A DNA stretch of 64,000 nucleotides, taken from NCBI RefSeq assembly GCF_007786235.1, contig NZ_VNFK01000005.1:1-64000 (forward strand), in the 5' to 3' direction. Below the pieces are notes generated by a model, which was not told the DNA's origin, ran no database searches, and was given only the letters and a program-made list of their open reading frames with translations. Shown one piece after another: positions 55,736 through 63,526 of the stretch. The position numbers and the translations under genes are program-made. The DNA is from Paenarthrobacter nitroguajacolicus. GTDB taxonomy: Bacteria; Actinomycetota; Actinomycetes; Actinomycetales; Micrococcaceae. The first letter of the stretch is position 1, and each line of letters starts with the position of its first letter.

Positions 55736-56941
55736 GTGAATGAGGCAACCGCGCCCGGACGCGTAGGCGACGTCCGCCGTCGAAATCTTTCGTTGGTACT
55801 GGACTCGATCGCTCGAACGGGGGATGCCAAGCCAAGCCGTGCGCAACTGGCCGCTGGAACGGGGCTGACCAAAGCTGCCGTGTCCAGCCTCGTTGCCGAC
55901 CTCGTGGAGTCCGGGCTGGTGTCCGAAGTGGGCCTCTACCGCGATGGTGAGAGGGGAAGGCCCGGCCAGGGCTTGGAGCTCAGCTCGCATCGCGGCGTAA
56001 TTGGCATGGAGATTAATGTGGACTACCTGGCCGTGGGGTTGGTGGACCTCGGCGGAAACCTGCGGTTCCACTCAGCTGTTGAATCGCGCAACAGGGGCTT
56101 GGCGCCTGCAAAGGTGATGGAACGCCTTGGGGGGCTTGCGGCTGAAGCGAAAGCTGCGGCTGCAGCCGAAAACATTGCCATCTTGGGTGGCGGATTGGCC
56201 GTTCCGGGTTTGGTGGACCAGCAGCGAAACGTGGTGCTTTCCGCTCCGAACCTTCATTGGGAAAACGAACAGCTGAATCCGCGGTCCCTGCTGGAAGGTG
56301 CTCCGCTGGGCGTCAGGCTCTCCAATGAGGCCAACAGTGCCGCCCTGGGAGAGCTTTGGTATGGCGGTGGCCAGGCGGACTTCCTGTATGTCTCCGGTGA
56401 AGTGGGCGTCGGCGGCGGCGTCATCATCGGCTCGGAACTCTATACAGGGCCGGGTGGATCTGCGGGCGAACTGGGCCACATTGTGGTGCACCCGGAAGGT
56501 CCCGCCTGTTCCTGCGGCGGGGCGGGGTGTTTGGAAACGTTCGCCGGCCAGGAAGCCATTTTTGAGGCCGCGGGCACACCCGACGGCACGTTGGGTGAAC
56601 GTACGGAACTGCTCCTCACGGCCCTGCGGAGGAAGGATCCGCGGGCCACTCAGGCGGTTCACGACGCCGGGCGGTACTTGGGCGTCGCGCTCGCCTCCTC
56701 TGCACGGTTGATGGATATCGAAGCCGTAGTGCTGGGTGGCCATTTTGCCGTGTTGGGGGAGTGGCTCAGGCCGGCGCTGTTGGGCAGCCTGGAGCGTTAC
56801 GCCCCAGGGCTGTTGGATCCTGCCAACCTCACGGTCTCCGGCTTGGAGCACTCCGGGACGCTCCTTGGTGCTGCCGGCCAAGTGATCCGGTCTGTCATTG
56901 AGTCCCCGTTTGAGTTCCTGCTGGCGGGCAAGCTGGCGTAG
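55736..56941 (+). CDS. ROK family regulator of xylose genes
   Basis: This protein of about 401 aa has an N-terminal winged helix (RRRNLSLVLDSIARTGDAKPSRAQLAAGTGLTKAAVSSLVADLVESG) and a ROK domain with GELGHIVVHPEGPACSCGGAGCLETFAG, which holds the zinc cysteines. GTG 55736 is preceded by AGGGAGGT at good spacing and gives a normal ROK length, so upstream ATGs are less likely. Its divergent position next to xylA supports an XylR-like role. Confidence 0.88.
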   Translation: MNEATAPGRVGDVRRRNLSLVLDSIARTGDAKPSRAQLAAGTGLTKAAVSSLVADLVESGLVSEVGLYRDGERGRPGQGLELSSHRGVIGMEINVDYLAVGLVDLGGNLRFHSAVESRNRGLAPAKVMERLGGLAAEAKAAAAAENIAILGGGLAVPGLVDQQRNVVLSAPNLHWENEQLNPRSLLEGAPLGVRLSNEANSAALGELWYGGGQADFLYVSGEVGVGGGVIIGSELYTGPGGSAGELGHIVVHPEGPACSCGGAGCLETFAGQEAIFEAAGTPDGTLGERTELLLTALRRKDPRATQAVHDAGRYLGVALASSARLMDIEAVVLGGHFAVLGEWLRPALLGSLERYAPGLLDPANLTVSGLEHSGTLLGAAGQVIRSVIESPFEFLLAGKLA

Positions 56942-56953
56942 GGCTGCCGTTGG

Positions 56954-57727
56954 CTACCCGGGCTGGTCCGCGCCGGAGCCGCGGCGCGCCATCAGCGCTT
57001 CCATACCGTCCAGATAGCGCTCCAGCGCGAAGCTGAGTTCATCTCCGGCATCTTCCATCACGGCCAGCTCGGGGTCGCTGAACAGTCCCAGGACTTCACG
57101 GTGTTGTTCCGGGTCCAGGAGTTGGAAGAGCAAGCCCACGTACGCTTCAAAGGCGTCCGGGGTGTCGTTGTCCGCCACATCGAGTTCCATTCGGGTGCTG
57201 GACCTAACCAGGTTGGCCAGCATGAGGGCGGAGTTCAACTTCTCTGAGGCCGTCAAGGTGGTTGGTGCGAGAGCGCGCAGCAACTGTTCCAGCCAGAGGA
57301 GCTCGTTGGGTGAGGCGGGTGGCCCGGTGACGGGGTAGTCCAGAATCCAGGGATGCTCCCTGTATCGCTGCTCGATGGCTTTGGCCCATCTCCGGGTGGC
57401 GGTTCGCCAGTCGGGCTCCGCCCGGTCCCCGACCTCCGGCGCGGCGAGGTCCGGATCGCCAAACGCAGCGTCCACCATCAGGACCAGCAGCTCTTCCTTG
57501 GAGCGCAGGTGTCGGTACAAGGACATGGTGGTGAAGCCCAAATCCTTGGCAACCCGGGCCATGGAAACAGCTGCCAGGCCTTCCTTGTCGGCGAGTCGTA
57601 TGGCCACCTCGATGATCCGTGCGGGGCTCAGCTCCGCTTTTGCCCCACGAGTAGACGGTCGGTCGAGCCCCCACGCAATGGCGACGCCCGGAGGCAGGTC
57701 CGTGAGGCTTGGGTCTTTCTGTGGCAT
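56954..57727 (-). CDS. TetR family regulator
   Basis: This 257-aa protein has a TetR helix-turn-helix at residues ~35-80 (LSPARIIEVAIRLADKEGLAAVSMARVAKDLGFTTMSLYRHL) and a TetR_C_1-like C-terminal domain. A strong GGAAGGA lies before ATG 57727. It diverges from a two-gene ABC exporter, and a perfect palindrome lies between them. Confidence 0.92.
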   Translation of the reverse strand: MPQKDPSLTDLPPGVAIAWGLDRPSTRGAKAELSPARIIEVAIRLADKEGLAAVSMARVAKDLGFTTMSLYRHLRSKEELLVLMVDAAFGDPDLAAPEVGDRAEPDWRTATRRWAKAIEQRYREHPWILDYPVTGPPASPNELLWLEQLLRALAPTTLTASEKLNSALMLANLVRSSTRMELDVADNDTPDAFEAYVGLLFQLLDPEQHREVLGLFSDPELAVMEDAGDELSFALERYLDGMEALMARRGSGADQPG

Positions 57728-57772
57728 GGCTTCCTTCCTTCACGGCCAGCCTAACTGTTTCGGGTATACACA

Positions 57773-57803
57773 CATAAACTGTTTATGCTATAAACAGTTT
57801 ATG
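57773..57803. promoter_or_regulatory. TetR operator, 14+14 bp palindrome
   Basis: CATAAACTGTTTAT and ATAAACAGTTTATG form a perfect inverted repeat with a GCT spacer. It overlaps the promoter region of both the TetR gene and the exporter genes and stands out as AT-rich. This is the expected autoregulatory operator. Confidence 0.88.
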
Positions 57804-57816
57804 CCGTAAACACTCG

Positions 57817-58779
57817 ATGGGATGGATGATGAATGCAGGACCAGCTTTGGATGTATCTGACCTCCGCAAGAGCTATGGCCACAAGACGGCGTTGGATGGC
57901 GTCAGCCTGAGGGTTCCCGAAGGTGCTGTTTTCGCCCTTCTGGGCCCCAATGGCGCCGGCAAGTCCACGCTCGTTGGGGTCCTCACCACGCTCCTGCGAG
58001 CCGACGGCGGGTCGGCCGCCGTAGGAGGGTTCGACGTCGGACGCCAAAGTGCCGCCGTCCGGGACCTTCTCAGCGTCACCAGTCAGTCGTCCGCGGTGGA
58101 TGACTTCCTGACCGGCAGGGAAAACCTGGCCATGATCGGCCGATTGCTCCGCTTGGGTGGCAAGGATGCCCGTGGCCGGGCCGACGAGCTGCTGAAAGTC
58201 TTCGATCTCCAGGATGCCGCGGACCGCAAGGTCTCCTCCTACTCCGGCGGCATGGTTCGGCGCCTGGATCTTGCCATGAGCCTGGTGCGGCGCCCGGAAG
58301 TTCTGTTCCTTGACGAGCCCACCACGGGATTGGACCCCCGCAGCAGGCTGGCGGTATGGAGTGCGGTGCGCACTTTATCGGAGCAAGGGGTCACGGTATT
58401 CCTGACCACCCAATACTTGGAAGAAGCCGATCAGCTGGCCGACTCCATCGCGGTGCTGAATGAAGGACGCATCGTTGCGCTGGGAACGGCCGAAGAACTG
58501 AAGCGGTTGGTTCCCGTTGGCCATGTGGAATTCGGGTTCCAAGACCCGAACGACTTCGCCAGGGCCGTGGCACTTCTTGAGGCAAGCGGCAGTGAGGCCG
58601 ACCAGGATGGCGAGCGCCTCACCCTGCGCATCGCGACAGCCGACACCGCTGCGGTCATCACCTCGGTGGTGAGTACCCTGGGCGCCGCGGGCTGTGCTGC
58701 CGACAGTATCGCCATCATCAAGCCCACGTTGGACGACGTCTTTCTGGCGTTGACTACCAAGCAGGAGGCGAACCAATGA
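57817..58779 (+). CDS. DrrA-type ABC exporter ATP-binding protein
   Basis: This 320-aa ATPase belongs to the DrrA/multidrug ABC-2 group: Walker A (GPNGAGKST), a signature variant (YSGGMVRR), Walker B (VLFLDEPTTGLD) and the C-terminal DrrA-type ~80-residue domain. ATGs at 57817, 57826 and 57829 are all possible starts. It overlaps the permease gene (ATGA) and is controlled by the divergent TetR protein. Confidence 0.92.
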   Translation: MGWMMNAGPALDVSDLRKSYGHKTALDGVSLRVPEGAVFALLGPNGAGKSTLVGVLTTLLRADGGSAAVGGFDVGRQSAAVRDLLSVTSQSSAVDDFLTGRENLAMIGRLLRLGGKDARGRADELLKVFDLQDAADRKVSSYSGGMVRRLDLAMSLVRRPEVLFLDEPTTGLDPRSRLAVWSAVRTLSEQGVTVFLTTQYLEEADQLADSIAVLNEGRIVALGTAEELKRLVPVGHVEFGFQDPNDFARAVALLEASGSEADQDGERLTLRIATADTAAVITSVVSTLGAAGCAADSIAIIKPTLDDVFLALTTKQEANQ

Positions 58780-59537
58780 CCTCGGCATCCCTCTATGTCG
58801 CCAATACCGGGACCATGGTCCGGCGTGAAGTTTTCCGGACGATGCGGACCGTGGACTCCATTGTGATCTCACTGATGGTCCCGGTGGGTATCCTTTTTGC
58901 CTTCGTCTGGGTTTTTGGCGGTGCCATCCAAACCGGTGGCGGGTACGTGAATTACGTGATGCCCGGCCTGCTGCTCATGTGTGCAGCGTTCGGCTCGTCG
59001 CAGACTGCTGTCAGTGTGGCCCAGGACGTCAAGTCCGGGGTGGTGGATCGGTTTAGAACCATGCCCATTGCCGGCTCCACGGTGCTGGCGGGACATGTTG
59101 TGGCGAGCACCCTCAGGAATCTGGCCACCAGTGCAGTGCTAATTACCTGCGCCCTGCTCCTGGGATTTCGGCCACAGCCTACCTTGGGGAGTGCGTTCGC
59201 AGCGGCGGCCTTGCTCCTGGCGTTCGTCCTTGCCTTCACGTGGTTGTCCACCTTGGCGGGGCTGCTCCTGAGCCCGGAAGCTGCCAGTGGTTTGACCAGT
59301 GCCACCATTTTCCTGCCCTATGTCAGCAGCGCGTTCGTGAAGCCTGAAACCATGCCCGCATGGTTGCAGGGATTCGCTGAGCACCAGCCGTTTACCCCCG
59401 TCACAGAAGCACTCCGGGCCTTCCTGCTGGGTGGTGACGCCGGGACTTCGGGCTGGTCCGCGGTGGCGTGGTGCCTTGGCCTCGGCTTGGTGGGGTGGGT
59501 GGGCTCCGCGGTAGTCTTCCGGGGGCGCAGGCGATAA
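58776..59537 (+). CDS. DrrB-type ABC-2 transporter permease
   Basis: This 253-aa protein has six TM segments of the ABC-2 type, with IGVLFAF-like first helix region (MVPVGILFAFVWVFGGAI) and the SVAQDVKSGVVDRFRTMPI motif of DrrB-like exporters. Its ATG overlaps the ATPase stop. Together they probably export a hydrophobic drug or lipid-like compound. Confidence 0.9.
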   Translation: MTSASLYVANTGTMVRREVFRTMRTVDSIVISLMVPVGILFAFVWVFGGAIQTGGGYVNYVMPGLLLMCAAFGSSQTAVSVAQDVKSGVVDRFRTMPIAGSTVLAGHVVASTLRNLATSAVLITCALLLGFRPQPTLGSAFAAAALLLAFVLAFTWLSTLAGLLLSPEAASGLTSATIFLPYVSSAFVKPETMPAWLQGFAEHQPFTPVTEALRAFLLGGDAGTSGWSAVAWCLGLGLVGWVGSAVVFRGRRR

Positions 59538-59626
59538 ATCGGCGCGGGTTCTTCCAAAGAATCATCAGCATGCTTACTATTGGTGGGTCAGTTGTTCGCG
59601 CAAACTACCCCCACGAACGAGTGCTC

Positions 59627-60706
59627 ATGCCTACACACGACTCAGCCCACACCAGCACAACCAAAGCGCAGACGGCGCCCTCCCCGGAAGACTCACGCAA
59701 GCCGGATAGTCCCAACGACCTGGCCAAGCCCACTTGGATGTACATTGCCAAGCGGACTTTACGGGAATTCACCAAGGACCAATGCCCGGATGCAGCAGCA
59801 GGTCTCACCTACTACGGTGTCCTGGCCCTCTTCCCTGCGCTCTTGGCCTTGGTCTCCCTGTTGGGAATTTTTGGCGATGCGGGAAAGACCACGTCCGCCC
59901 TGCTGGATATCGTCCAGCAGTTCGCGCCCGGACCGGGCGTTGACACCTTGCGGCAGCCCATCGAGGAGCTGACCCAGTCCAACGCGGCCGGCTTTGCGCT
60001 GGTCTTCGGCATTGTGGTGGCGCTGTGGTCGGCCTCCGGCTACGTCACGGCCTTCAGCCGCGCGATGAACCGCGTCTACGAAGTGGACGAAGGGCGCGGC
60101 TTCATCAAGCTGCGTGGCACGATGCTCGCGGTCACGGTTGTGGCTGTTGTGGGCGCTGCATTGGTGGCGGCCATGCTGGTCCTCAGTGGCCCCGTTGCAG
60201 AAACGATCGGCGGTGTCATCGGATTGTCCGAGGCGTTCCTGACCGTCTGGAACATCGCCAAGTGGCCGGTCCTGATTCTCATCGTGGTGGCCATCATCGC
60301 GGTGCTCTACTACTTCACTCCCAACGTCAAGCAGCCCAAGTTCCGCTGGATGAGCATGGGTTCCCTCATCGCGTTGGTGATTTTCGCCCTCGCATCTTTG
60401 GGCTTTGGGTTCTACGTAGCGAACTTCAGCAACTACAACAAGACGTACGGCGCCCTGGCGGGCGTGATCATCATGTTGCTGTGGCTCTGGATCCTCAACA
60501 TGTCACTGCTGTTCGGCGCGGAATTCGACGCCGAGATGGAGCGCGGCCGCCAGTTGCAGGGAGGCATTGAAGCAGAAGAGAGCATCCAACTGCCGCCCCG
60601 CGATACCAAGAAGAGCGACAAGATGCAGAAAAAGGAAGACGAAGTCATTCGGGACGGCGAGGAAATCCGCGAAACCCATGGCGACGAGCCGCAGAGGAGC
60701 AAGTAG
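59627..60706 (+). CDS. YihY/BrkB family membrane protein
   Basis: This protein of about 359 aa has a polar N-terminus of ~50 residues, about six TM segments and a charged, Lys/Glu-rich C-terminus. The family block DAAAGLTYYGVLALFPALLALVSLLG and the motif YGALAGVIIMLLWLWILNMSLLFGAEFDAE are plain. Older ribonuclease BN labels for this family are not supported. The ATG at 59627 begins the family-like sequence; the open frame extends into the ABC permease. It follows the exporter by 89 bp and may have its own promoter. Confidence 0.88.
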   Translation: MPTHDSAHTSTTKAQTAPSPEDSRKPDSPNDLAKPTWMYIAKRTLREFTKDQCPDAAAGLTYYGVLALFPALLALVSLLGIFGDAGKTTSALLDIVQQFAPGPGVDTLRQPIEELTQSNAAGFALVFGIVVALWSASGYVTAFSRAMNRVYEVDEGRGFIKLRGTMLAVTVVAVVGAALVAAMLVLSGPVAETIGGVIGLSEAFLTVWNIAKWPVLILIVVAIIAVLYYFTPNVKQPKFRWMSMGSLIALVIFALASLGFGFYVANFSNYNKTYGALAGVIIMLLWLWILNMSLLFGAEFDAEMERGRQLQGGIEAEESIQLPPRDTKKSDKMQKKEDEVIRDGEEIRETHGDEPQRSK

Positions 60707-60711
60707 CCGGA

Positions 60712-60921
60712 ATGGAATCTACCGCCCGGCTTAAGAAGCTCAAAGGCATCAAGAACGGTGACACCGTGCAGATCAAGGGTCAGGACTTCCGCGTCAATTC
60801 CGTGGAGTCGAACAAAGGCTCACGGAGCGTCAGGCTGGAACTGCAAGGGCCCGACGGCGGATCCGTCACCTTCATCGGCCTGCCGAAGGCCCGGGTCCAG
60901 CTCGCTACGCGAGCCTCCTAA
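60712..60921 (+). CDS. Small conserved-looking hypothetical protein
   Basis: This 69-aa protein, five bases behind the YihY gene, begins with a basic stretch (MESTARLKKLKGIKNGDTVQIKG) and continues with beta strands (DFRVNSVES, SRSVRLELQGPDGGSVTFIG). That gives the look of a small SH3-like/KOW-like barrel. AGGAG lies 14 bases upstream, within the YihY stop region. Function unknown; it is probably cotranscribed with the YihY gene. Confidence 0.65.
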   Translation: MESTARLKKLKGIKNGDTVQIKGQDFRVNSVESNKGSRSVRLELQGPDGGSVTFIGLPKARVQLATRAS

Positions 60922-61016
60922 GCCTGGTGGGGCTTCGAGTCCTTCGATCAGGTACTCGTGAATGTCTGCCCGTCTGATGCCCGGGTCCGCCGGGTCCTGC
61001 ACGACTACTTGGGCTG

Positions 61017-61187
61017 TCACGCTTCGGCGGGGAAGCCCTGATCGGCGTCGTCCCACCAGCCCTCCCAAGCGCTGGACGTGAGGCGTTCCGTAGCAAAGAC
61101 AGGCGCGGGCTCACTGGTGGAATCGCCGGATCCGCTGTGGCTGCCGCTGGCGTCGAGGAAAAAGTTCAGTGTCTTCAAGAGCATCAT
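61017..61187 (-). CDS. Small acidic hypothetical protein (56 aa)
   Basis: The frame starts ATGATG at 61187 with GAAAGGA eight bases upstream and encodes 56 residues: a short hydrophobic start (MMLLKTLNFFLD), a Ser/Gly-rich middle, and an aromatic, acidic end with SAWEGWWDDADQG. Third-position GC and the good ribosome binding site support it; I do not recognise the family. Its stop overlaps a possible GTG-started ORF (60820-61020) in a GTGA arrangement. The 194 bp between it and the hairpin at 61382 show nothing definite. Confidence 0.5.
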   Translation of the reverse strand: MMLLKTLNFFLDASGSHSGSGDSTSEPAPVFATERLTSSAWEGWWDDADQGFPAEA

Positions 61188-61381
61188 GGTGGTGTCCTTT
61201 CAGTGGTGTCGTGGACGTCCTTGTCCAGGTAAAACCAGCGTAGGTGGCCATTGTTTCCTCGCGTCGACGCAATGTTTCAGCTGTGTACCACTTATCTCAC
61301 CTGGCCGTCCGACGACTCACAGCAGACACAAGAGGGCAGCCGCTGCCGGCCATGCCACAGTGCCCGTGGCGTAGACAAAAA

Positions 61382-61417
61382 AGCGGGCCCCTGCCGTGAC
61401 CTTGGCAGGAGCCCGCT
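61382..61417 (-). terminator. Terminator of the 64-61 kb operon (distal)
   Basis: Arms AGCGGGCCCCTGCC and GGCAGGAGCCCGCT pair with one mismatch. Read on the minus strand the stem is followed by a run of six T, giving a textbook intrinsic terminator for the operon ending at 61473. Confidence 0.85.
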
Positions 61418-61428
61418 GGCTTTGGAGC

Positions 61429-61466
61429 GATCCTCCCGCGGAGCTTAGGGCATCCGCGGGAGGATC
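61429..61466 (-). terminator. Hairpin directly after the isomerase gene (proximal)
   Basis: A perfect 14-bp stem (GATCCTCCCGCGGA / TCCGCGGGAGGATC) with a 10-nt loop begins seven bases beyond the stop of the minus-strand isomerase gene. It forms a tandem pair with the hairpin at 61382-61417. Confidence 0.85.
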
Positions 61467-61472
61467 ACGTGG

Positions 61473-62315
61473 TTAGGCGAACGGGAGGACGAGCTCCGCG
61501 TAGCGCTGCTTCATGGTTTCCAGGACGGTGTCGCCATCGGTGTCCCAGATTTCCTGATTGAAGATTTCAACTTCGATGTCGCCCTTGTACCCGGCGTCCC
61601 TGACCCAGGTGCCGATGGTGCCGAAGTCGATGACGCCGTCGCCCATCATGCCGCGGGACAACAGCGCGTCCGCAGCGATCGGCAGGTTGAAATCGCACAC
61701 CTGGTAGGAGGCGATGCGGTTTTCGCGCCCGGCGCGGTCGATCTGCGCCTTCAGCTCGGGGTCCCACCACACGTGGAAAGTGTCGACGGCGACGCCCACC
61801 GCCTTCGCGTCGTACGGCGCGGCCAGATCCAGTGCCTGGCCAAGGGTGGAGATGAGTGCGCGGTCAGCGGCGTACATCGGGTGCAGGGGTTCCAACACCA
61901 AACGGACGCCGTTTTCGGAGGCGAAAGGCACCAGTTCTTCGAGGCGGTCGGCCACACGCTGGCGGGCGGCGACCACGTCCTTCTCGCCGGGAGCGAGCCC
62001 GCCGACCACCAGGAACAGCTCCTGGGTGTCGAGGGCAACGGCTTCGCGGACGGCCTCGAAGTTGTCAGCGAGTGCGGCTGCCTGGCCCTCGGGGTCGGCA
62101 GCGGTCAGGAAACCACCGCGGCACAACGAGGACACCCGGAGGCCGGCGTCCTTGATGAGTTTGGCAGCCTTGTCCAAGCCAGCCTCGGCCACGCGGTCAC
62201 GCCACGGACCGATCGCGGGGATGCCGGCGCGGGCGCAACCATCCACAGCTTCGGCCAGGGTCCACTTCTTGGTGGTTGCACTGTTCAGCGAAAGTCGTGA
62301 GAAGTCCGTGCTCAT
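61473..62315 (-). CDS. Sugar phosphate isomerase/epimerase (TIM barrel)
   Basis: This 280-aa protein belongs to the xylose-isomerase-like TIM-barrel (AP_endonuc_2) family, related to IolE/IolI. It has the opening LSLNSATTKKWTLAEAVDGCARAGIPAIGPW, LEPLHPMY with a metal-ligand glutamate, VGVAVDTFHVWWDPEL, and a C-terminal IEVEIFNQEIWD. It starts inside the stop of the DUF993 gene (ATGA) and is the last gene of the operon, acting on a sugar or cyclitol derivative that cannot be specified. Confidence 0.87.
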   Translation of the reverse strand: MSTDFSRLSLNSATTKKWTLAEAVDGCARAGIPAIGPWRDRVAEAGLDKAAKLIKDAGLRVSSLCRGGFLTAADPEGQAAALADNFEAVREAVALDTQELFLVVGGLAPGEKDVVAARQRVADRLEELVPFASENGVRLVLEPLHPMYAADRALISTLGQALDLAAPYDAKAVGVAVDTFHVWWDPELKAQIDRAGRENRIASYQVCDFNLPIAADALLSRGMMGDGVIDFGTIGTWVRDAGYKGDIEVEIFNQEIWDTDGDTVLETMKQRYAELVLPFA

Positions 62316-63526
62316 GCGCCCACCCCGTTGATCCGCAGGAAGTCCGACATGCGGAACGCAGCCAGGGAAGGATCCTTCAGCAAACCGGCCTGGTCGGCCA
62401 GTTCGAAGGTCTTGGCCAAATGCAGGACCGAACGGCCCGAGTGCAGGCCACCCACCATCTGGAAACCGGGCTGCTTGCCGTTGAGCCAGGACATGAACGC
62501 GATGCCGGTCTTGTAGTAGAACGTCGGCGCGCTGAAGATGTGCTTTCCAAGCTCACGCGTGGAGTCCAGGATGGCGCGCCCTTCAGCACCTTGGCCGGCG
62601 TCGTACTTCTGCAAGGCGACTGAAGCGGCCGGGTAGATGGCAGCGAAGATGCCCAGCAGTGCGTCCGAGTGGTGCGTCTGGTCGCCGTCGATCAGTTCCG
62701 GGTAGTTGAAGTCGTCGCCGGTGTAGAGACGGACGCCTTCCGGAAGGTTGGCGCGGAGGGCGACCTCGTGCGAGGCATCCAGCAGCGACACCTTCACGCC
62801 GTCAACCTTGTCCGAGTGCTCGCGGATGAGGCTGAGGAACGTTTCGGTGGCGACGGAGACGTCGTCGGAGCCCCAGTAGCCGGCCAGTGCGGGGTCGAAC
62901 ATGGTGCCGAGCCAGTGCAGGATGACCGGCTGATCGACTTCCTGGAGCAGCGTCGAGTAGACGTGCAGGTAGTCGTCGGCACCGTTGGCAACCTTGGCCA
63001 GCGCGCGGGACGCCATGAGGATGACCTTGGGGCCAGCTTCACTGACGACCGCGATCTGCTCGCGGTAGGCGTCGACGACGGCTTGGATGCCCGCAGCGCC
63101 CTCGGGAAGTGCAGTGATGTCCAGCTGGTCCGTTCCCGCGCCGCAGGAAACGAGGTCGCGGACGGACTTACCGGTGATGGCGGCGTTGCCCGCAGCCACC
63201 ACGGAAGCGGCCTCGGCGCCGGTGCGCTTGATGAGCTGCTGGGTCGCGGCCCAGTCCAAGCCCATGCCGCGCTGCGCGGTGTCCATGGCATCGGCAACGC
63301 CAAGCCCGTAGGACCACAGCTCGTGGCGGTATGCCAAGGTGGCATCCCAGTCGAGCTGCGCCGGGGCGCCGGGGGTGTTGTCTGCAGCTACCTCGGGGAT
63401 GACGTGCGCTGCGGCGTAGGCGCGGCGGGCCGTCAACGGAGCGGTCGGCTTGATCCAGGAGGTGGCGGGCTGAAGGCGGTACTCGCGGGTGCCGCCGTCG
63501 TCAGTGGGAAGAATCAGTGACGTCAT
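62312..63526 (-). CDS. DUF993, dihydrodipicolinate synthase-like protein
   Basis: This 404-aa protein matches the DUF993 group of DapA-like TIM-barrel proteins. It has VVAAGNAAITGKSVRDLVSCGAGTDQLD, ASRALAKVANGADDYLHVY, VILHWLGTMFDP and a late block TFYYKTGIAFMSWLNGKQPGFQMVGGLHSGR. Members are predicted lyases or aldolases in sugar-acid catabolism. It overlaps both neighbours by one to four bases, so all three genes of the operon are translationally coupled. Confidence 0.87.
   Translation of the reverse strand: MTSLILPTDDGGTREYRLQPATSWIKPTAPLTARRAYAAAHVIPEVAADNTPGAPAQLDWDATLAYRHELWSYGLGVADAMDTAQRGMGLDWAATQQLIKRTGAEAASVVAAGNAAITGKSVRDLVSCGAGTDQLDITALPEGAAGIQAVVDAYREQIAVVSEAGPKVILMASRALAKVANGADDYLHVYSTLLQEVDQPVILHWLGTMFDPALAGYWGSDDVSVATETFLSLIREHSDKVDGVKVSLLDASHEVALRANLPEGVRLYTGDDFNYPELIDGDQTHHSDALLGIFAAIYPAASVALQKYDAGQGAEGRAILDSTRELGKHIFSAPTFYYKTGIAFMSWLNGKQPGFQMVGGLHSGRSVLHLAKTFELADQAGLLKDPSLAAFRMSDFLRINGVGA

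Noticed and set aside
61180..61260. Alternative 46-codon minus-strand frame starting near 61245 in front of the 56-aa gene
   Set aside because: It overlaps the better-supported small gene in another frame and gives an Arg/Gln-rich, non-protein-like sequence.
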